This document shows positions 7,531 through 11,533 of a stretch of 11,533 nucleotides of DNA, in pieces (position 1 is the first letter of the stretch; every line of letters begins with the position of its first letter). This DNA comes from Larix sibirica. Lineage: Eukaryota; Streptophyta; Pinopsida; Pinales; Pinaceae. Under the pieces are notes generated by a model. The model saw nothing but the letters and a program-made list of their open reading frames with translations. It ran no database searches and was not told the DNA's origin. Made by a program: the position numbers and the translations under genes. The stretch covers positions 1 through 11,533 of the forward strand of contig NWUY0303902673.1 of NCBI GenBank assembly GCA_004151065.3, in the 5' to 3' direction.

Positions 7531-9839
7531 GAGCAATCAATTTATGATTCATCATTATAGATTGTGAATTTGACAAATCTGCGTCGTAATTCCTAATGAG
7601 TAACAATTTACAAGCATTGAGATATGAGATTAAGAGATTAGGTTATTAAACATAACATTCAACAAGATAGAGGTATAAATTATATGAGTTGTGAACTAGA
7701 TTTAAATAATATACCTCTTAGTGTAATAATATAAGACAATGCTTACATTCAATACATAGGAACCACTTAGCTCTTATGACAATATCATCAAATATTCAAA
7801 TGGGATTGAAATTTAGGAGTTGCAAAAAACTTACTATCACTTGACCATATGGGATGTCTAGAATCATAAGCTATTTTCACGACAATTTGCATGAAATTCA
7901 ACGTAGAATATTTGTTAAGAACAATAGACGAAGGAATAAATTAACATAACATCTATTTTTTGGTAGGTACAAAATTGTTGTTCAAATGACTGATGAATAA
8001 GTGATTTACCAGGTGACATGGTTCTGGAATCAATTATTATGAAATTCAGTAGGCTAAGAATGGACAAATCAGTACTAAACGCAAGAATGTGAAACCAAAT
8101 GGAGTCATAAAACTTTTAATCATAACACATATTCATTCAACCTCAAATAACTATTTGTAATGTCATGTTTTATTGAATTAGTTCCGCAAAATAATTGAAA
8201 ATAACATTAAAAAAAATAAAACTATAAAACAAGGAAACATTTTCAGCGTTTATCAGTGTTTTATAATATAAGATTTTCATAAAATGAAAGGTGCTTGTTG
8301 GGGGGCCAACATAGTGCTATTATGATCGAACTACCAAATATATATATTTCTTGTTTTCAAATGTGCATACACAACATTAGTATATATACATTGCATTTTC
8401 AATGTGCATACACAACAAAAGGACATACTTCATTATGCAAACATGCTTAGGAAATATGAAGACATAGAAATTAATCCACCAATCAAAGTACTATCAGCAT
8501 TGTCCTCAATCGTCCCTTTACCAAAAGACAAGCCAAGGGATATATGGATATGCCGTTGTAACTTGGAATTATGGCATCCAATTAGCAATGTTGTTTACAT
8601 GACAAGCTTTCTACAACACGTTTTCCACAACACTCTAGCATACAAATAGGAAATAAATGATTTATGAATGTCAACATTACCACAACATTGATACATGTAA
8701 GTATTCCAATATAGAACAAAAACTAAAATGCTCAAGTACTCTTTAGGTTTACTAAGTGAAGAAATGTTTCAATGCTACCACAAAACAAATCACTTTAATG
8801 CCATTCCTTGTCACTCTATACTACGTACCATTTGAAAATGCGTTCATATATTTATAATTAACTATTTATGGTTGTAGGATGGAAGCAACAGTGATGACCA
8901 TGGGCTATCTTGACCACATGAATTTATGGAGGGGATGAAAAATACTCAAACTATTACAGTGTGTCCGAACTTGGTTTTCCATTCAATACCAAGCATACAA
9001 AGGGGTGTAGGTCAACTTGTGTATTGGAGGCATTGAATGGGAATACGGTAGCAAGAAATTGATTTCAAATACATAATTAATCCATATGAAACCCATACCA
9101 AATTACCAAAAATTGGTGAGAGTGATATTATCTAAATATGAGTTAGAATTAGTAGTCTATATTAGGAAATGAAACATAAATAGCTCTTCTACAACACATA
9201 TTGACTTCATTTGGCCAATTTGATGGACAATCTGAGCCTTTTTTTCTATTGGGATTAGAAAATTGATGGGCAGCAATTGACTCTAACCATAAATGAATAC
9301 CTCTCTATAGTATGAAATTTATAATAATGATTAATTAAATATAGCCGGGAATAACAATACAATAAAAAAATAATCAAAACATCACTAAGGAATTCATGAT
9401 GCAATTAACACAATATTTATCGTGGAAACCCAAATGAGAAAATAATATTTGAATGGTGATGGTTAGTCTTTATTTTCAACAATTCCAAGGTTAAAATGCA
9501 GTCTCATGGCTCTCTAGACCATTCAACAACACATAGCCAATGTACTCTTCTACATCTTCTCATCTATTTCAGAGTCGATTGGTAGAGAATTTAGACAATG
9601 CTAGGGTAAAGAGAAGGTCAAATGTCCTTCTCCCTTCATTTCCCACTCCCTAATTCTATTCTCTTCTATTTCATCCTTTTGCTCATTCACTTGTTTTCCC
9701 TTTTTTCATTTAATTTCTAAATGATTTCATTGTCCATTTTTTTTAACCCTCAATTTTTGTTAACTGATTTTTGTGTAAGTTAATCCTTATCCCATCCACC
9801 ATTTTTTTATGTATCCAATTTCCTTGATATGTTCACCCC
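7531..9839. other. Gene-free AT-rich stretch
   Basis: No convincing gene was found. An 81-codon plus-strand frame at 8404-8649 starts with GTG, has no recognisable motif and is most likely chance. A pyrimidine-rich plus-strand tract runs from about 9620 to 9860. The phrase ATTTATCGTGGAAACCC at 9416-9432 resembles sequence often seen near plant copia-type LTRs, but no TG/CA ends or primer-binding site could be placed. Confidence 0.5.
8354..8417. repeat. Short direct repeat pair, 42-bp offset
   Basis: The segments at 8354-8376 and 8396-8417 are the same word, containing TGTGCATACACAACA, differing by one A in the preceding run. They are separated by about 20 AT-rich bases. It is a small local duplication with no known role. 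Confidence 0.75.
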
Positions 9840-10325
9840 TCCCCTTCCTGTGTTGTTTATCCATTCCTATAGATTATTTATGTAAAAATCGAATATAGTG
9901 GGAGAAAGGTTGAATTGTATTACACCCTAGTATCATTATTGAAGCTCTCTAAAATGCCCTTTGTAGTTTTCGTTTTATCTTGTACATGCTCATATAACAT
10001 GTGCCTTTTTATGCTCAAACTATTTGCGACCTCATTTTTTTCAACCTATCCCATAGTTTCTCTCGCATAATTACATCAAAGGTTTTTGAAATCATTGAAA
10101 CCACACCATAATTCGTTACCTTTGTTATCCTATATGTTTTTCTATTATGTGCCTAAGTGTGAGGCACTAGTTGATGATCAAGTAATTTAGTTGAAAAGAA
10201 ACTTGTCCTTTGGCCCTTTTGTCCTTATCTTCTATCCATTTGCTCACTTTTATTTCTCCATAATCCACCTTATGAGTTTGGAAAACATTACATTGATCAT
10301 GAAGCATGGTTCCATACTTTCCCAT
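9840..10325 (-). pseudogene. LINE reverse transcriptase fragment, broken
   Basis: Minus-strand frames give the ordered landmarks of a non-LTR retrotransposon reverse transcriptase. They are KRAKGQVSFQ (family pattern KGQAGFR), then CLTLRHIIE, then a DFK.-FDVIMREKLWDRLKKM block (family pattern VDFKKAFD.V.REKLW.RL, the palm motif A region, around 10095-10035), then LSPTIFDFYINNL (family pattern LSPTLFGLYI..LE, motif B region, around 9908-9870). A missing base in the A-run near 10090 separates DFK from FDV, and stops fall after IIN, RSQIV, AF and INNL. No YADD motif follows, and the endonuclease half is not visible upstream. Only about 160 codons of palm and fingers remain. The order and spacing of the blocks make the family assignment firm, while the exact clade (RTE-like is my guess) is inferred. 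Confidence 0.75.
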
Positions 10326-10457
10326 GTTGTCTTAGTCTACTCTTTGAATATGGATAAAATGAGGCTTATTGTCTAACTACATGGGAACCCCTCTTAAAGA
10401 ATCTTATTGAGTAGGTTTGTGGTGCATTTGTGAAGACAATATTTCCCCCATTTTAGG

Positions 10458-11225
10458 TTTTTTTTTTGTGAGTAAGATTCAGAACTTTCTATTAAAAATA
10501 GAAAAATATTGTACATATAGTTACAAAAAACAGTCTTCGTAGGCCTGTTTCAGACTTGTTCTTCCAACTCCACTAGTTATCTACTCCCATTACAACACAA
10601 GACCATAAAATTCGACTCCCCAGAACCCCATGTTAACGTACCCATTACAAAGGATTCCAACTTTAATTTCCCAAAGGAAACCCATATACTTGGCTCTCGG
10701 CTATACCCAAAAACATACTCCATATTTGGCCTACGGCCATGAAGAAACAAACCAAACCCCCGAATCAATGCCATTACAATAAACAACCAAAACAAGACCT
10801 TAAAATACATACAATAGACATCTTATTGTTTTCCCACCGCAGAAGACGTCCCTCCATCCGGAGGATATGCTGCACATACCAACGAATCCTACACAAGAGC
10901 AACCAAAGGATATTCTACTTTCAATGTTCCAATACATGGTGCTTTTTCCAAGTCAAAAACCCCCTCCATGTCCACCAAGCCTCTTAGTAGATCTTCCTTG
11001 AGATTGGACATGATCTATGTGACAAGGTCTTCGAAGCTCTCCCTCTCCATCATAGTCTTCACAAATAGTTTCCTCATGACCCAGTAAGGACTCAACCTCA
11101 CTCCCATTCCCATGTTCCTCCATTTTTATATGCATCTTCTCCTCTTTCATCATAGAAATTATCTCTTCTATCTGTGGATCCACCCCCTCCATGAATTCCT
11201 CTCCTAGGTCCAAATATTTTGTCTT
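10458..11225 (-). mobile_element. LINE-like 3' end with poly(A) tract
   Basis: A run of ten T at 10458-10467 is a poly(A) tail on the minus strand. Just before it the minus strand reads as a typical non-LTR 3' UTR (TTTTTTGTAACTATATGTAC, then TTTTTAATAGAAAGTTCTG and ACTCAC). Upstream are broken frames: 11213-10953 is acidic and Glu-rich (GEEFMEGVDPQIEEI, EKMHIKMEEHGNGSEVESL), and 10810-10577 contains GRRPNMEYVFGYSREPS and VMGTLTWGSGESNF. Neither contains a reverse transcriptase or RNase H motif that I recognise, so a retrocopied transcript is an alternative. The 5' edge is not determined and no target-site duplication was found. Confidence 0.45.
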
Positions 11226-11260
11226 TCACTTGCTACGCCATCTCCCCCCCTCCCGCGGCT

Positions 11261-11479
11261 TCACATACATTGGTAGGGATCCATTTTCAGATTCCAAAGA
11301 AACAAGGTGTCAATATTTCTCCTCACCCACATAAAATATTCTCGGTTCACAAATCCCTCTCTCGTCACCGCTTCCCTTAAATACTTACCGTAATGTTCCT
11401 TAGCATTGAAATCATTCCATGCCATCATTAGTGTTGATCTATATGTAACTTCGGAATGTATTTCATCTATGTATTTCAT
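11261..11479 (-). other. Short open frame of unknown nature
   Basis: An open frame of 72 codons on the minus strand starts MKYIDEIHSEVTYRSTLMM and contains REYFMWVRRNIDTLFLWN. The start carries a small internal repeat (ATGAAATACATAGATGAAATACAT, coding MKYIDEIH). It points into the LINE-like unit at 10458-11225 and may be its upstream part, but the frame is closed by several stops beyond 11261. I do not recognise it. It may be chance or a decayed exon. Confidence 0.2.
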
Positions 11480-11533
11480 ATATATTTATTGTACCCTTAT
11501 AAGATATGTGTTATTCCTCTATAAGGAAGTGTT

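Noticed and set aside
7668-7718. Inverted repeat AGAGGTATA ... TATACCTCT
   Set aside because: Nine-base arms with a loop of more than 30 bases in AT-rich sequence are expected by chance.
8404-8649. Plus-strand frame of 81 codons that looks somewhat protein-like
   Set aside because: It starts with GTG, has no recognisable motif, no continuation in other frames and no promoter. The length is within chance for this composition.
10191-10376. Plus-strand frame of 61 codons
   Set aside because: It is antisense to the LINE reverse transcriptase fingers region, whose motifs are recognisable on the minus strand.
10441-11325. Possible target-site duplication (CAATATTTC near 10438 and near 11311) bounding a LINE insertion
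   Set aside because: The shared word is only nine bases and is not adjacent to the poly(T) run (about 10 bases lie between), and the right copy falls inside an open frame. Chance match in AT-rich DNA.
1-11533. CRISPR arrays, bacterial operons, tRNA or rRNA genes
   Set aside because: No regularly spaced repeats, no ribosome-binding-site-linked ORF series and no cloverleaf or rRNA segment was seen. The content is that of a plant nuclear genome.

Overview
The window looks like intergenic DNA from a large plant nuclear genome. It is AT-rich and contains no intact gene longer than about 170 codons. It holds decayed retroelements (an LTR element, LINE reverse transcriptase) and decayed long reading frames of plant repeat type. 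A plant primer-binding site complementary to tRNA-Asp and plant-style TATA boxes (CTATAAATA) support this. A gymnosperm is my best guess from the style of the repeats, but the sequence does not prove it. Nearly everything recognisable reads on the minus strand.

Layout from left to right. 1-1326: the 5' end of a minus-strand LTR retrotransposon. It comprises a probable LTR (about 588-1326) with its own TATA box, a tRNA-Asp-type primer-binding site (563-580), and a broken reading frame whose ATG lies one base past that site. 1322-4556: a broken, apparently intronless minus-strand gene of about 1,080 codons, followed through about six frames and about fourteen in-frame stops. It has a C-terminal coiled coil and a Pro/Gln-rich tail, and upstream it keeps a TATA box, a leader of about 105 nt and a well-placed ATG. 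4881-5260: two diverged copies of a repeat of about 97 bp, 283 bp apart. 5340-6041: no gene, one tight hairpin. 6042-7530: a second broken minus-strand gene of about 500 codons, with a plant-repeat-like N-terminal domain, an acidic middle and a coiled-coil end. 7531-9839: no convincing gene. 9840-10325: a LINE reverse transcriptase fossil on the minus strand. 10458-about 11225: a second LINE-like 3' end on the minus strand, ending in a poly(A) tract. 11261-11479: a short unrecognised open frame.

These pieces do not form a working pathway; this is a repeat graveyard. The notable points are two long uncharacterised ghost genes in the same orientation and a strong excess of TAG among their disabling stops, as expected if CAG codons decayed under plant CHG methylation. 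In addition, the first ghost gene ends within a few bases of the proposed LTR edge. I could not identify either ghost gene family from sequence alone.
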